DNA of 64,000 nucleotides from Propionivibrio sp. (GCA_029975435.1 JARKPC010000046.1:55873-119872), one strand, 5' to 3'. Counted from the stretch's first letter, positions 1-9,118 are shown. Program-made: numbers and translations. Notes: generated by a model not told the origin, from the sequence alone.

Positions 1-918
1 GAAGCGATCGCCCGGCGCCAGGCCGTCGACGATCCGATGCAGGGCCCGCCGGGCCGCAGCGATGCTGTCGCCGTTCATCGATCCGGAACAGTCGACCAGC
101 AGCTTGATGTTGACCGGTGGCGCCTTGGGTGTGGGTAGGTGCGGACAGAAACTGGCGAGGACAACGACTTTCTCCGGTTCGACGGCATCACGGGCGAGCA
201 CGGCCAGCGACTCCGGCGCCAGCTGGTCAAGAACGAGAACGAAATCGCGATCCAGCGCCCCGCGGCGTGACAGGGACACCGTGCGCGTAAAGCCGTTGGC
301 GCTGCCGGGCAGTTCATCGCGGATCGGATGCGAGGGCGATGCGATCGTGGCGTGCTGGAACGCTCCGTTCAGGGTAATGGCCATTTCAAAGGGGTAGTCC
401 GCGGTGAGGCTGTGCTCGACGACCTGATGCGGTTTCAGACCACCGTCGCGGATCGGGTCGCCATAGCGCGGTGCGATGACTGTTGGGATCAGCAGACGCA
501 GGCCCTGTCCTTCGAAGACCAGAGTCTGGGCATAACGCAGGGTGATTACCGCGTCTTCCCCCGGCGCCAGGTTGCCGAGATTGAGCGTATAGCTGTGATC
601 CGGATTCTGCTCCAGCAGGATTGCGGCGTCGCCGTCGGAGAGGGCTTCCTCATAACGCGCTTCGGCCTCCGGCTTCTCGATGACGCAACCGCTCAATGTC
701 CGTTCGCCAAGACGTACGTCGACACCAAGCAGGACGGCCTGCCAGGGCAACGGGAAGGTATAGACGATCTCGACGTGGCGGTCTTCGCGGTTGGCGAAGC
801 GCTGCTCGACGGCGGCTTCGAAGAGCAGGCCGCGCAGGTCGCCCGTGAGCGCGACACCCTGCAGGGCGAGGCGATCGCCGTCAGCAGTGCGCAAGCCGTA
901 GTTATCCAGTGGTCTCAT
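1..918 (-). CDS. VIT + von Willebrand A domain protein (3' end outside window)
   Basis: 306 codons are visible, entering from the ATG at 918 (GGAGAA about 8 nt upstream) and running off the window edge. Residues 1 to about 130 look like a VIT (vault/inter-alpha-trypsin) domain. A VWA domain follows, with the MIDAS motif DCSGSMNG at about residue 276 (Asp276), so metal-dependent ligand binding is expected. No signal peptide is evident, although its operon partner is exported. It is the last visible gene of a MerR / secreted protein / VIT-VWA operon. VIT-VWA proteins are usually scaffold or adhesion-like; the substrate and partner here are unknown. The family call is firm and the role is not. 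Confidence 0.85.
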   Translation of the reverse strand, partial: MRPLDNYGLRTADGDRLALQGVALTGDLRGLLFEAAVEQRFANREDRHVEIVYTFPLPWQAVLLGVDVRLGERTLSGCVIEKPEAEARYEEALSDGDAAILLEQNPDHSYTLNLGNLAPGEDAVITLRYAQTLVFEGQGLRLLIPTVIAPRYGDPIRDGGLKPHQVVEHSLTADYPFEMAITLNGAFQHATIASPSHPIRDELPGSANGFTRTVSLSRRGALDRDFVLVLDQLAPESLAVLARDAVEPEKVVVLASFCPHLPTPKAPPVNIKLLVDCSGSMNGDSIAAARRALHRIVDGLAPGDRF

Positions 919-1028
919 GCAAGCTTCTCCTTGTTGTTGTTGGCCGGGCGGCAAGGGTATTTCGTACGACTCGTGCGATCCGAGAGTTGGGGCGGGTGTT
1001 TCGCCGGGGGTGTTCCGTTATCGAGGCG

Positions 1029-1448
1029 CTACACCGGTTCGATGGTCAGCGGCTCGGGCCAGGGGTCCATCCACGGCCGCTCGATCACCCGTACCTTGAC
1101 GCGGTCCATGGGAAAGCGGATGAAGCGGGCGTCTTCCCGGAAGAAAATCCGAATAGCCTCGTCCCCGTCGCGCTTCCACTCGCGCAGGATCATGTCGCTA
1201 TGGTCGAAGCCATCGATGTTGCTGGCTTCCGGAATGCCGGTACTGTCGATGGCCAGCAGGACGCCGGGCAGGATGGAAAGCTCATCCATGGGGAAATCGG
1301 TCAGTTCGATGATGCGCCCCTGGTATTCGATATAGGTCACGACCACCAGCGGATCGTCAGCACGTATCGGACCGGCGGAAAGCGCCAGAAACAGCGCTGC
1401 GACGAGGGCGTGCCAGGAACACCGGGCGGTGCGCTCAGTCGTTGCCAT
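1029..1448 (-). CDS. secreted protein of unknown function
   Basis: 139 aa. The N-terminus has a short polar stretch, a hydrophobic core (residues about 13-24) and a small-residue run before IRADDP, a plausible Sec signal peptide with cleavage near residue 30. The mature part is about 110 aa, acidic and rich in beta-type residues, with two Pro/Trp-rich ends and no motif I recognise. It starts 14 bp inside the upstream MerR gene and lies 110 bp before the VIT-VWA gene, so it is probably co-transcribed and may be the periplasmic partner of that system. No function is assigned. Confidence 0.6.
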   Translation of the reverse strand: MATTERTARCSWHALVAALFLALSAGPIRADDPLVVVTYIEYQGRIIELTDFPMDELSILPGVLLAIDSTGIPEASNIDGFDHSDMILREWKRDGDEAIRIFFREDARFIRFPMDRVKVRVIERPWMDPWPEPLTIEPV

Positions 1449-1980
1449 GCTCGGGGTTCCGGGACGGGTGCCGTGGGGCGGAGGAATCGACGGGAGCAGA
1501 GGCCGGCACAGCGCCAGGGCCTTGCGGTGGGGCGTCGGACGCCTGCGTACCGATGACTTCCCCGAATACCTGCATCACCCCTCGGATGAGCTGACGGACC
1601 TGTTCGGGCGACAGACCGGCACGTCCCGGGTCGATGACCAGCTCAATGCCGTCGGCGACGGTCAGGTGACTGCATACGGACACCGATCCCACCGGCCGGG
1701 TGCGCGGCGGGACGGGCGGCGGAGCGCCGTGCAGCAGTTCGCGGATGCGCTCCAGCGAGACGCCTGAGGCCGTCCATTTCTTGATCAGCAGCAGCTGTTC
1801 GAGGTGCTTGGCGCTATAGCGTGCGGCGCGGGTTTCGCCCTCGGGACGATCGACCAGCCCGTTCTGCACGTAGTAGCGCACGGTGCGGATGGGCAGGTCG
1901 GCGAGGACGCACAGTTCGCTGAGCGGGTAGGTTGCCGTGGAGGGCGAGGCGGAAGCGTCGGAGATGGATGGCAAGGTCAT
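1435..1980 (-). CDS. MerR-family transcriptional regulator
   Basis: 181 aa. The winged-helix HTH is at about residues 18-85 (YPLSELCVLADLPIRTVRYY followed by the RYS..HLEQL wing region), typical of MerR. The remaining half is Pro/Ala-rich and has no metal-binding Cys cluster, so it is not a classical metal sensor. It is the first gene of the minus-strand operon with the secreted protein and the VIT-VWA protein. The spacer before the divergent gene at 2191 contains a short inverted repeat, ACAC-N7-GTGT (2005-2019), that could be its operator. The effector is unknown. Confidence 0.85.
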   Translation of the reverse strand: MTLPSISDASASPSTATYPLSELCVLADLPIRTVRYYVQNGLVDRPEGETRAARYSAKHLEQLLLIKKWTASGVSLERIRELLHGAPPPVPPRTRPVGSVSVCSHLTVADGIELVIDPGRAGLSPEQVRQLIRGVMQVFGEVIGTQASDAPPQGPGAVPASAPVDSSAPRHPSRNPEHGND

Positions 1981-2004
1981 GGGTTTATTAAATCACCAAC
2001 AATG

Positions 2005-2019
2005 ACACAAAACAAGTGT
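2005..2019. promoter_or_regulatory. possible MerR operator (ACAC-N7-GTGT)
   Basis: A short dyad sits 25-39 bp upstream of the MerR gene start at 1980, in an AT-rich stretch unlike its GC-rich surroundings. Position and symmetry suit autoregulation. The arms are only 4 bp, so support is weak. Confidence 0.3.
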
Positions 2020-2190
2020 ATTAAAATAAAGCGGAACAAAAAGTAGAACGTCGATGGAACACGGCGGAACGGGAATCGGCGAAAAAAGCGGAGCAACCGA
2101 CTGAACAAATAGAGCAAGAACGGAGCATTGTCGGCATGGAAATCGGAACCAAATCGGTAGCGCTACGGGGCGGGTTCGCCGGGGACTGCC

Positions 2191-3564
2191 GTGCCTGAGC
2201 GCTTCGAAGACGTTGCGCTGACGTTGTGGTCGCCGCTGCAGCGACAGCTGGCCGCACTGCGTCAGGAGCGCGCGCCGGCGGCCCAGTGGGTGGGCATTCT
2301 CGGCAATCTGCTGCGTAAAGGTGTGAGCCAGGCGGAGTTGTCCGGTTCAGGCCTCCTGGGCTGGTTGCAGAGGTTGCCACCGGAACGGGTGCTGCCCCGC
2401 ACGTTGCTGCTTGGTTATCTGGAGGAGAGGAGCGATTGCGAACTGGTGGTGCAACGCCGGGTATGCGATGACTTCGCGCCGGCGGTGCGGTTCCAGAAGG
2501 TGGCCTTGCCTCGGGAATTGCCGGCGCCGCACGTCCGTCACGGGCAGCCGGAAGTGCGCATGTTGCATTTCCGGGAGCCGGTGTTCGGGCTGTGTGTCTG
2601 GCTGCATGTGCAGATCAACCGGGGGTTGTTCGGTCATCACCGATACTGGACGCTGTCGCTGCCGCACGGCCGCAAGAAGCTGTCGGCCTTGCCGCCCAAC
2701 AAGACCTTCGTTTCGGCGGCCGAGGCGGTGGCTGCGGGCCGGCGCTGGGTCGAGCGGGTGGTCACGCAACTGCGCCGGGAAGGCTTTGTCGGCGGCGCCA
2801 AGCCGCATAACCGGTATGGCTCTTATGTACTGCCGGGTGGCGCGCACTACACGGAGTGGTTGATTACCACGCCGTATCTGTCGGTCCATTACGAGAATCC
2901 GCATTTCGACATCGCGAATCTGCTGGCACACGTGCGTACGACGGAGCGGATGTCGGCTGAACCGACAACACGGCCACCGCGGCGGGTGCTGTTGCTGGAG
3001 GAAATCCAGAGCGACTGGTGTCAGGAACTGCGAAACATCGAACTGGACGATGATCCGTCGCGTGAGCTGCCGTGCGACACACCGCCGCCGAATCCGTATC
3101 GCCATCATTGGGTCGAGGCCGCGCTGCGGCTGATGCTGCTGCTGGCCGCCAAAAAGGGTTTCGATGTCCTGGCCTGGCTGCCGGGGGAACTGCAGGCGGA
3201 GCGCTTTCCGTGGGCGAACGAGTATGGCCTGACGATGTTCTACAACCAGGTGGTGCCGACGGCGGTAAAGAAGCTGGCGAAAGTGTGGGGGGCGGCGGTC
3301 GGGTCGGTCGAGATCGACACGACGACGCGGGATTACGTGGTGGACTGGAACCGGCACAGCGGCCGCTGGCAGCTGCGGCATGTGCCGTCCCAACAGTGGC
3401 GGGAAGAAACCTTCGACGGGCCGGAGTGGGCGGAGAACTTCCGGGCAACGCAGGAACGAGCGGCCCGGGAAGCGTTGCCGTGTCTGGTGATTACCCCGGC
3501 TATGCGGGCGGATTTGATCCGGAAGGGATTACCGCGGCTGGGGGCGGTGACGGCGGGGCGGTAA
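2191..3564 (+). CDS. stand-alone polyvalent-protein-type domain protein
   Basis: 457 aa from GTG (GGGGA 7 nt upstream; no ATG in frame nearby). The C-terminal half carries a block I recognise from very large phage and plasmid polyvalent proteins: YVLPGG (about residue 212), HFDIANLLAHVR, LLLEEIQSDW, then a helix with GFDVLAWLPGELQAERF and a FYNQVVPTAVKKLAK segment. In phages these are parts of multi-thousand-residue proteins injected with the DNA; here the domain stands alone. The N-terminal 200 residues are not recognised. It diverges from the MerR operon with no obvious partner. Activity is unknown. The family likeness rests on remembered motifs. Confidence 0.6.
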   Translation: MPERFEDVALTLWSPLQRQLAALRQERAPAAQWVGILGNLLRKGVSQAELSGSGLLGWLQRLPPERVLPRTLLLGYLEERSDCELVVQRRVCDDFAPAVRFQKVALPRELPAPHVRHGQPEVRMLHFREPVFGLCVWLHVQINRGLFGHHRYWTLSLPHGRKKLSALPPNKTFVSAAEAVAAGRRWVERVVTQLRREGFVGGAKPHNRYGSYVLPGGAHYTEWLITTPYLSVHYENPHFDIANLLAHVRTTERMSAEPTTRPPRRVLLLEEIQSDWCQELRNIELDDDPSRELPCDTPPPNPYRHHWVEAALRLMLLLAAKKGFDVLAWLPGELQAERFPWANEYGLTMFYNQVVPTAVKKLAKVWGAAVGSVEIDTTTRDYVVDWNRHSGRWQLRHVPSQQWREETFDGPEWAENFRATQERAAREALPCLVITPAMRADLIRKGLPRLGAVTAGR

Positions 3565-3990
3565 CGGCTGTCGTGCGGGTGTTGGCGATCGATTCACCCC
3601 TTATCGGTGCTTAAAGCTTTCAACGGATGGACTGGAGAAGCGCCGGTCAAGGTCGTAAGCGGTCGACGACTGCTTACAGAGAACGAGTCAAACCCACACT
3701 CTCGGCCATGACCAGCCAGTCGCTGACTCTCCGTTGCAGCCATTCATGGGACCGGTCTACTCCGAAAACTACCGGACGACCCACGGAAGCAGATCGGCCT
3801 GAACGACCGTTGGCCGATCGGTGTCGGGCGGCGACGTGGCGATAAGCCGCCCTTCAGTCTCTGGTAACCTTGAACGGTCGCTTCCTCATCGTCGCCACAG
3901 CCGGATCCGTCCCTCTGGAGACAACGATGGTCGATCTGTCTTGGAGAGCGATCGGCAGTGCAGATAGCTCATAGATCACCCGCGCAAGCC
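3565..3990. other. gene-poor spacer
   Basis: About 430 bp between two convergent genes. The open frames here are short, have no ribosome-binding sites and resemble nothing I know. I see no RNA gene or repeat. Confidence 0.5.
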
Positions 3991-4030
3991 AAAAAAAGCC
4001 ACCCCGAAAAGTTCAAGAGTGGCATTTTTT
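3991..4030 (-). terminator. probable terminator of the esterase gene
   Basis: The dyad GCCAC (3998-4002) / GTGGC (4019-4023) is bordered by A7 on the left and T6 on the right. Read on the minus strand it gives a stem followed by a U-run about 60 bp past the esterase stop. The 5-bp core stem with a 16-nt loop is modest. Confidence 0.55.
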
Positions 4031-4093
4031 GTCTTAACCTGAAACGGTTGTCTACATAAATTATGTGCGGAACCTTGAACTTCTCTTTGAGTA

Positions 4094-5698
4094 TTAGATT
4101 TCGCCGCGATCCATAATGACTGGCAGAGTACCCCACAACGCGCACTGGCCATCTTTCTCCAGTTGCATGATGCTACTCTCAGCACTGTGTTTGCCCGGGC
4201 GCAGCGCCAGTAGCTTGCCGCTCTCGGTCAGGCGTGGCCAATTTTGTTGGCCGGCGACCGCAGGGTTGTGGTTGCGCACGAATGCTCCCCAATAGCGGAT
4301 CATCTCATTTGAGAGGAAGGTCTGTCCTTCTGTCAGTGGAGGTGTCGTGGGATTTGGTCCCCACATGTACTGCGTCTCAAAACCATGAGACGCAAGATAT
4401 TCGTAGCCTGCTGGCGCCGTAGGAGCTGGCGGATTTGGATCTTCGAAGCGATAGTAATAGGTGGGGGTCTGAGTAGAAAAAGCCTTGGCAAGGGCAATAT
4501 TCGGGCATCCTCCCAAGCCACGCATACCACTATCGGTGACTACGTCGCCAACGATATATGGGATCGCGAAGGCTCCGCTGTACTTCGCTACGGGATAGGC
4601 GGTTAGTACTTCTGCGGCGCGTGTCGGTCCGACGAGGCGTCGGATCCAGTTTTCGTAGTCAGCAGCCTTGAAGCGGGCGAAAGGAACACCCGAGCTGCGC
4701 CCTTCTTGTCGCGTGCTGCCCATCAAAATGGGTACTCGTTGCCATTGCCCGGCCGCAATTAGCTTAGCCGCAGGTGTTGTCGCGGTGGGGTTCCACCCAG
4801 ATCCCTGCGGCCCCTTGCCGCCTGCTGCAACAAGTTCCGCTGGCGTTTTCGAACGCAAACACGCAGCAACATCTGTGGTGTCGAAACATCCGACCGCTCG
4901 CGCAAGATTCGCAGCACGAACACCAGCCTCTTGGGGGGTATCGACGTCGTGAACGCAATCCTCACTCAATAATGTGGCTGCATGGAACAGACCGGTTGAT
5001 TTAGGATCCACGAGAAGGCGACATGTATTGGTCGATCCAGAGGATTGTGAGGCAAGCGTGACGCGCTTCGGGTCTCCTCCAAATGCGGCGATGTTTCTTT
5101 GCACCCATTGCAGTGCCGCCATCGTATCCATTACGCCAAAATTGCCCCCATGTTCCAGCGGTGCTAATGCGGGGTGGTTCAAAAAGCCTAGTGCTCCAAG
5201 TCGGTAGTTGGGAACCACGACAATGATGCCATTGTCTCCGGCCATTCGTTTCCCATCAAAGTTTGCAGCGCCACCTCCCACGTTACCGCCTCCGTAGGCA
5301 TAAACCATCACGGGAAGCCGAGAACTTGCGTGCGTACCAGATGGACGAAATACATTCAGATACAAGCAATCCTCATTACCCTTGACGCTTTCCGCATTGC
5401 CCTGCGGGCATAGTGGTGGCATCGCAGTGGCATCGCGCACGCCTTGCCAGGCTATGGGCCGAACCGGCGGTTTCCAGCGCAGAGGGCCAACAGGCGGAGC
5501 AGCAAACGGAATGCTGAGGAAAGTCTCCGCTGAGCCACTTGCCGATGTTTGCGCTGTTCCGCGCACTTGTCCTGCCTCCGTATTCACAATCAACGGGTCA
5601 GGCATGTCGATGCTGGAACAAGCGGTCACAATTAGCGCTGTGGCAACACATGCTAAACGACACGTTGGCTGGTGAACTGCTGAAAGATCTAGCTTCAT
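4094..5698 (-). CDS. type-B carboxylesterase, lipoprotein
   Basis: 534 aa, the usual length for the carboxylesterase/lipase B family. The N-terminus has a lipoprotein signal (VTAC, Cys27), so it should be anchored in the envelope. The oxyanion-hole loop YGGGNVGGG is at about residues 135-143. The nucleophile elbow reads SQSSG (Ser219) where the family normally has GESAG. An acid residue is likely in STRQEG and the base His in ASHGFE. A terminator-like dyad follows. The divergent neighbour is an AraC regulator, probably its original regulator, now separated by an IS. The substrate is unknown. Confidence 0.85.
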   Translation of the reverse strand: MKLDLSAVHQPTCRLACVATALIVTACSSIDMPDPLIVNTEAGQVRGTAQTSASGSAETFLSIPFAAPPVGPLRWKPPVRPIAWQGVRDATAMPPLCPQGNAESVKGNEDCLYLNVFRPSGTHASSRLPVMVYAYGGGNVGGGAANFDGKRMAGDNGIIVVVPNYRLGALGFLNHPALAPLEHGGNFGVMDTMAALQWVQRNIAAFGGDPKRVTLASQSSGSTNTCRLLVDPKSTGLFHAATLLSEDCVHDVDTPQEAGVRAANLARAVGCFDTTDVAACLRSKTPAELVAAGGKGPQGSGWNPTATTPAAKLIAAGQWQRVPILMGSTRQEGRSSGVPFARFKAADYENWIRRLVGPTRAAEVLTAYPVAKYSGAFAIPYIVGDVVTDSGMRGLGGCPNIALAKAFSTQTPTYYYRFEDPNPPAPTAPAGYEYLASHGFETQYMWGPNPTTPPLTEGQTFLSNEMIRYWGAFVRNHNPAVAGQQNWPRLTESGKLLALRPGKHSAESSIMQLEKDGQCALWGTLPVIMDRGEI

Positions 5699-5796
5699 GA
5701 CGCACTCCTCCCTTGGCTGGATAGTGGAATTTTTCTTCGCGACTAAACCCGTTTGAATTCTTGATAGAACAAGTAAATTATCTATACGTCTCTATG

Positions 5797-5806
5797 ATTC
5801 GTCAAT
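5797..5806. repeat. 10-bp target-site duplication, left copy
   Basis: ATTCGTCAAT directly abuts the left inverted repeat of the IS. The identical sequence lies at 7072-7081 beyond the right end. Ten base pairs agrees with the ISAs1 family. Confidence 0.9.
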
Positions 5807-7071
5807 CAGGGCTATCGCATACGCAGATGTCGTAGACACTGGCAAAAATTGGTTTACGTTCAGCGGGTTATGACCTGCTCTTGTGGACCCTGCTGAAATC
5901 AGGTTTACTCTCGACTTTTGTCGGGAGCGGAAATGACGCTGACGGAAGCCTTTGGTGGCCTGGGCGATCCGCGGACGGGGCCGGCACGACGGCACGATCT
6001 GGCGGAAATGATCCTGATGACACTGTGCGCGGTTGTGTGCGGGGCGGACAGTTGGGTGGATGTTGCCGAATGGGCCGAGGACAACGAAGCATGGCTGAAA
6101 CGCTATCTGGTCCTTGAGCACGGTACACCGTCGCACGACACCTTCGGTCGGGTATTTCGTTTGCTGGACGCCAAGGTGTTTGAGGCCTGTTTCCGCGCGT
6201 GGATCAGCAGCCTCGCTGGGGTCGTGTCGGGCGTGGTGGCGATTGACGGCAAGACGGCTTGCGGCTCCCGGGATGGGCACAACACGGCGCTGCACACGAT
6301 CAGCGCGTATGCCACGGCCAGCGGCCTGTGCCTGGGGCAGGAACATACCCGCGGCAAAGGCAACGAGATTCCGGCCATCAAGGCGCTGCTCGACACGCTG
6401 GCCCTCAAGGGTTGTATCGTCACGATCGACGCCATCGGTTGCCAGACCGAAATTGCCCAGAAGATTCTCGACCGGGGCGGCGATTACCTGTTGGCCGTCA
6501 AGAATAACCAGAAGGAATTGGCGGGCGCCCTGCGGGAATTCTTCGCCGACGGCGAGACCGGCAGCTTTGGCTCTCTGCCGGTCAGTCGCCACCGGAGCGT
6601 CGAGAAAGATCATGGCCGGATCGAAACACGCCAGGCACGGTGGATCACCGACCTGTCCTGGCTGGACAAGACACTGCGCGAACACTGGCCCAAACTCGCC
6701 GGGGTCGGGATGATCGAGCGGCAGCGGGAGATCAACGGCGCCGTGACCACCGAGCGCGCCTACTACATCGGCAGCCAAGGCGTCACCAGCGCCGAATCCT
6801 TTGCCCAGGCCGCACGCGACCACTGGGGCATCGAGAACAGTCTGCATTGGGTGCTCGATATCACGTTCCGTGAGGACGATTGCCGGGTGCGCAAAGACCA
6901 CGCTCCCCATAACTTCGCCTCCTTGCGCAAGTTCGCTCTCGTCTTGCTGCGCCAGGATGCCCAGTATCCCAAACGCAGCTTGCGTTCCCGTCGCAAAACC
7001 GCTGAACGACTCCCCGATTACCGTGCCTCATTGCTCGGCCTTATTCCTCGAAGCTAAATGCGATTGCCCTG
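5807..7071 (+). mobile_element. ISAs1-family insertion sequence (1,265 bp)
   Basis: Complete element. Terminal inverted repeats are CAGGGCTATCGCAT (5807-5820) and the complement of CAGGGCAATCGCAT (7058-7071), 13 of 14 identical. It is flanked by identical 10-bp duplications and contains one intact transposase gene, so it may be active and recent. It sits in the intergenic region between the esterase and the divergent AraC regulator and probably replaced part of their shared promoter region. Confidence 0.93.
5933..7057 (+). CDS. ISAs1-family DDE transposase
   Basis: 374 aa from ATG 5933, preceded by GGGAGCGG; an upstream TTG at 5918 is possible but less likely. The N-terminal region (LGDPRTG, HDLAEM, GADSWVDVAEWAEDN) and the core (IDGKTACGSRD, then DAIGCQTEIAQKI, and HWGIENSLHWVLDITFREDD near the C-terminus) are the standard ISAs1 / H-repeat-associated signature. 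The reading frame is unbroken and the gene fills the IS, ending exactly where the right inverted repeat starts. Confidence 0.93.
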   Translation: MTLTEAFGGLGDPRTGPARRHDLAEMILMTLCAVVCGADSWVDVAEWAEDNEAWLKRYLVLEHGTPSHDTFGRVFRLLDAKVFEACFRAWISSLAGVVSGVVAIDGKTACGSRDGHNTALHTISAYATASGLCLGQEHTRGKGNEIPAIKALLDTLALKGCIVTIDAIGCQTEIAQKILDRGGDYLLAVKNNQKELAGALREFFADGETGSFGSLPVSRHRSVEKDHGRIETRQARWITDLSWLDKTLREHWPKLAGVGMIERQREINGAVTTERAYYIGSQGVTSAESFAQAARDHWGIENSLHWVLDITFREDDCRVRKDHAPHNFASLRKFALVLLRQDAQYPKRSLRSRRKTAERLPDYRASLLGLIPRS

Positions 7072-7081
7072 ATTCGTCAAT
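7072..7081. repeat. 10-bp target-site duplication, right copy
   Basis: ATTCGTCAAT, identical to 5797-5806, immediately after the right inverted repeat at 7071. Confidence 0.9.
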
Positions 7082-7100
7082 GACTGAAAATACAAAATAA

Positions 7101-8051
7101 TTGCGTAATAGTTCTGAATTGCACGCAGACCCCTTGTCTGACCTGCTTCGTTTTGCCAACGTCGAGGCGATCGTGGTCGGGTGCTTCCGTGCAGGCGGTA
7201 AGAAATGGGCCATGCACTTCCCAGCGCCAACCGGGTTGAAGTTCACTGCAATCACAAAAGGTGAAGCGTGGTTGCGCCTAGATGGCCAGACCGAAGCCAG
7301 AAAACTTCGTGCCGGCGCGGTGGTGCTGATGAATACGAGATCCGAGTATGTGCTTGCCAGTGACCTGAACGAACCAGCCGTAGAAGCAATGGACTTCCTT
7401 CCAGGAATCGACCCGATCAGTCCGGTATTGATTTATCAGGGGGGAGAAGACTTCGAACAAATCGGTGCCCACATCCATCTCGACCTAGACTTGGTCAAAC
7501 CCCTTGCAGAAATCATTCCGGAATGCGTGGTTGTAATATCGGACGCTCCAGACGTTTCGACCATGAACTGGCTTATTAACCTGCTTTCCAGGGAACGCGT
7601 CGAAAAGATTTCGGGGTACCGCATCGTTGTGTCACAAGTGGCGCACATGCTTCTTGTGTTGGCATTGCGGAGGCTTCTGAATCAGCAACAATTAGTAGAA
7701 AAACGGAGTTGGCTACAAGCAATGAACGATCCGCATCTCGCCCCGGCCCTGCGTTGCATGCACGCATCCCCCGAACGGGATTGGAACCTGGAAGAACTCG
7801 CCTGTGCGGCGGCGATGTCACGTACGGCTTTTACCGTGAAATTTAAGGAGGTTGCTGGCACGACACCATTGAATTATCTGACACAGTGGCGAATGATAGT
7901 TGCACGGGAGAGACTGTGCGCGGATGAGGAACCGATTGGGTCATGGGTCCAAGAAATCGGCTATGCGTCGGAAAGCGCGTTCAGCCATGCGTTTAAGCGA
8001 ATCGTTGGTGTCTATCCAAATCAATATCGGCAACGAAGCAAAAACTTATAG
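7101..8051 (+). CDS. AraC-family transcriptional regulator (Cupin_6 type)
   Basis: 316 aa if the TTG at 7101 is the start; the preceding codon is an in-frame stop (TAA), so nothing further upstream is possible. Residues about 9-190 form the cupin-like N-terminus of this subfamily (PLSDLLRFANVEAIVVGCFR). The AraC double HTH occupies about 220-316 (WNLEELACAAAMSRTAFTVKF and IGYASESAFSHAFKRIVG). It diverges from the esterase, a common regulator/target layout. The ISAs1 copy ends only 30 bp upstream, so its native promoter is probably lost or replaced by sequence within the IS. Confidence 0.85.
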   Translation: MRNSSELHADPLSDLLRFANVEAIVVGCFRAGGKKWAMHFPAPTGLKFTAITKGEAWLRLDGQTEARKLRAGAVVLMNTRSEYVLASDLNEPAVEAMDFLPGIDPISPVLIYQGGEDFEQIGAHIHLDLDLVKPLAEIIPECVVVISDAPDVSTMNWLINLLSRERVEKISGYRIVVSQVAHMLLVLALRRLLNQQQLVEKRSWLQAMNDPHLAPALRCMHASPERDWNLEELACAAAMSRTAFTVKFKEVAGTTPLNYLTQWRMIVARERLCADEEPIGSWVQEIGYASESAFSHAFKRIVGVYPNQYRQRSKNL

Positions 8052-8823
8052 ATTTGTAGTCCGCTAATGTGGCAACGGGGCTGAGTGAGCAATGCTTCCG
8101 TGTAGCACTTGATCTTTACAACAGTGGATGCGCAACTGCGTTGACGCCTACAATACGAGGAAAGAACCTTGGTGTTCGGGCCAGATCAATAGTGCTGGAT
8201 CAGCTTATCCTTCGTTGAGGGCGCATTAGGCCGACTGTCCGCGTAGAGTAATCCACACAAAGTAGCCGTTGTCTCAAGGCGTGTAATTCTGACCGGCAGC
8301 TTACTGATGTGAATCCGGATTCGTACTCCCGGCCATAATCGGCCGTAGCGAAAACGTATCGAAAGCAGTCATTGAGTTGGAATGCACGGCTTCTCAGAGA
8401 GTACAACTGCATGCCTAATGTCGTGGTTTTCCTACTGATTGTGATGTCCATCTGGGCGCCGTCAACGTACTTTTCGAGTTGGCTTTACTGCCCAAAGGCA
8501 CACTTGGAACCGAAGAGTATTGTTGCCAAGCTTCTCTTTGGTCAGGTTTGGCGATGGCTTATATCGCTGACTGGTTTAATGGGGCTTTTTTTGACGCGCT
8601 ATTTTTGACCGCGTAGTGCCCTAAAGCGAACGTCCACTCACCCGAACCCGAATGTCAGCCCTTGGGTCGGAAGCACGAATTCGCTGAATGAGGAAGCTGC
8701 CGTTAAGGGTCATCAACGGTTCAATGGTAAGCACCCGATGGTTTCCGACACAGCAGACTGGCCAATGGTAGGATTCGCCGAAGACAATGCATCTGTTTTC
8801 TTCGACATTTGCTTGTCCGGCAC
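8052..8823. other. long spacer with one weak small ORF
   Basis: About 770 bp with no convincing gene. The best frame starts at ATG 8411 and ends at 8608 (65 aa, hydrophobic, two possible membrane segments), but it has no good ribosome-binding site and I do not recognise it. A minus-strand frame at 8621-8962 overlaps the zinc-ribbon gene and looks like a shadow. Confidence 0.4.
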
Positions 8824-9099
8824 CTAACAACCACGACCATCGCTCACCCAACAGCGAATCCTTTTCCCCTCCCTGAACAGCAACCAGCCAAGACCGGCAC
8901 AGTGTTGGCACACATCGTCCCCAAGGATGCCTTCTCCCCAACATGCCGGGCATACGGTCCATTCGTTGGGATCAGAGACCTGTTCAAAAATGCCTCGGCG
9001 CTTCTTCCGGAAGCACTTGGGGCAGAGGCTTGATGCCTGGCTGGCGTCGTACATGACAAAGCCGCAGGTCGTGTAAAAGGCTTGTGGTCGCTCTTTCAT
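8824..9099 (-). CDS. small zinc-ribbon protein, DnaJ-type Cys repeats
   Basis: 91 aa from ATG 9099 with GGAG 9 nt upstream; a longer frame reaching 9486 is out of phase with the neighbouring nuclease and is rejected. The protein has CPKC, then CPACWGEG and CQHCAGLG: three CxxC knuckles, the last two like the CxxCxGxG zinc modules of DnaJ. It has no membrane segment. It lies 19 bp downstream of the SNase gene, so probably one operon. It may bind nucleic acid or protein; the role is unknown. Confidence 0.65.
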   Translation of the reverse strand: MKERPQAFYTTCGFVMYDASQASSLCPKCFRKKRRGIFEQVSDPNEWTVCPACWGEGILGDDVCQHCAGLGWLLFREGKRIRCWVSDGRGC

Positions 9100-9118
9100 C
9101 GAGAGTTTCTCCGTCTTG

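Noticed and set aside
8621-8962. A 113-codon minus-strand gene
   Set aside because: It overlaps the better supported zinc-ribbon gene in another frame and has no ribosome-binding site or known motif.
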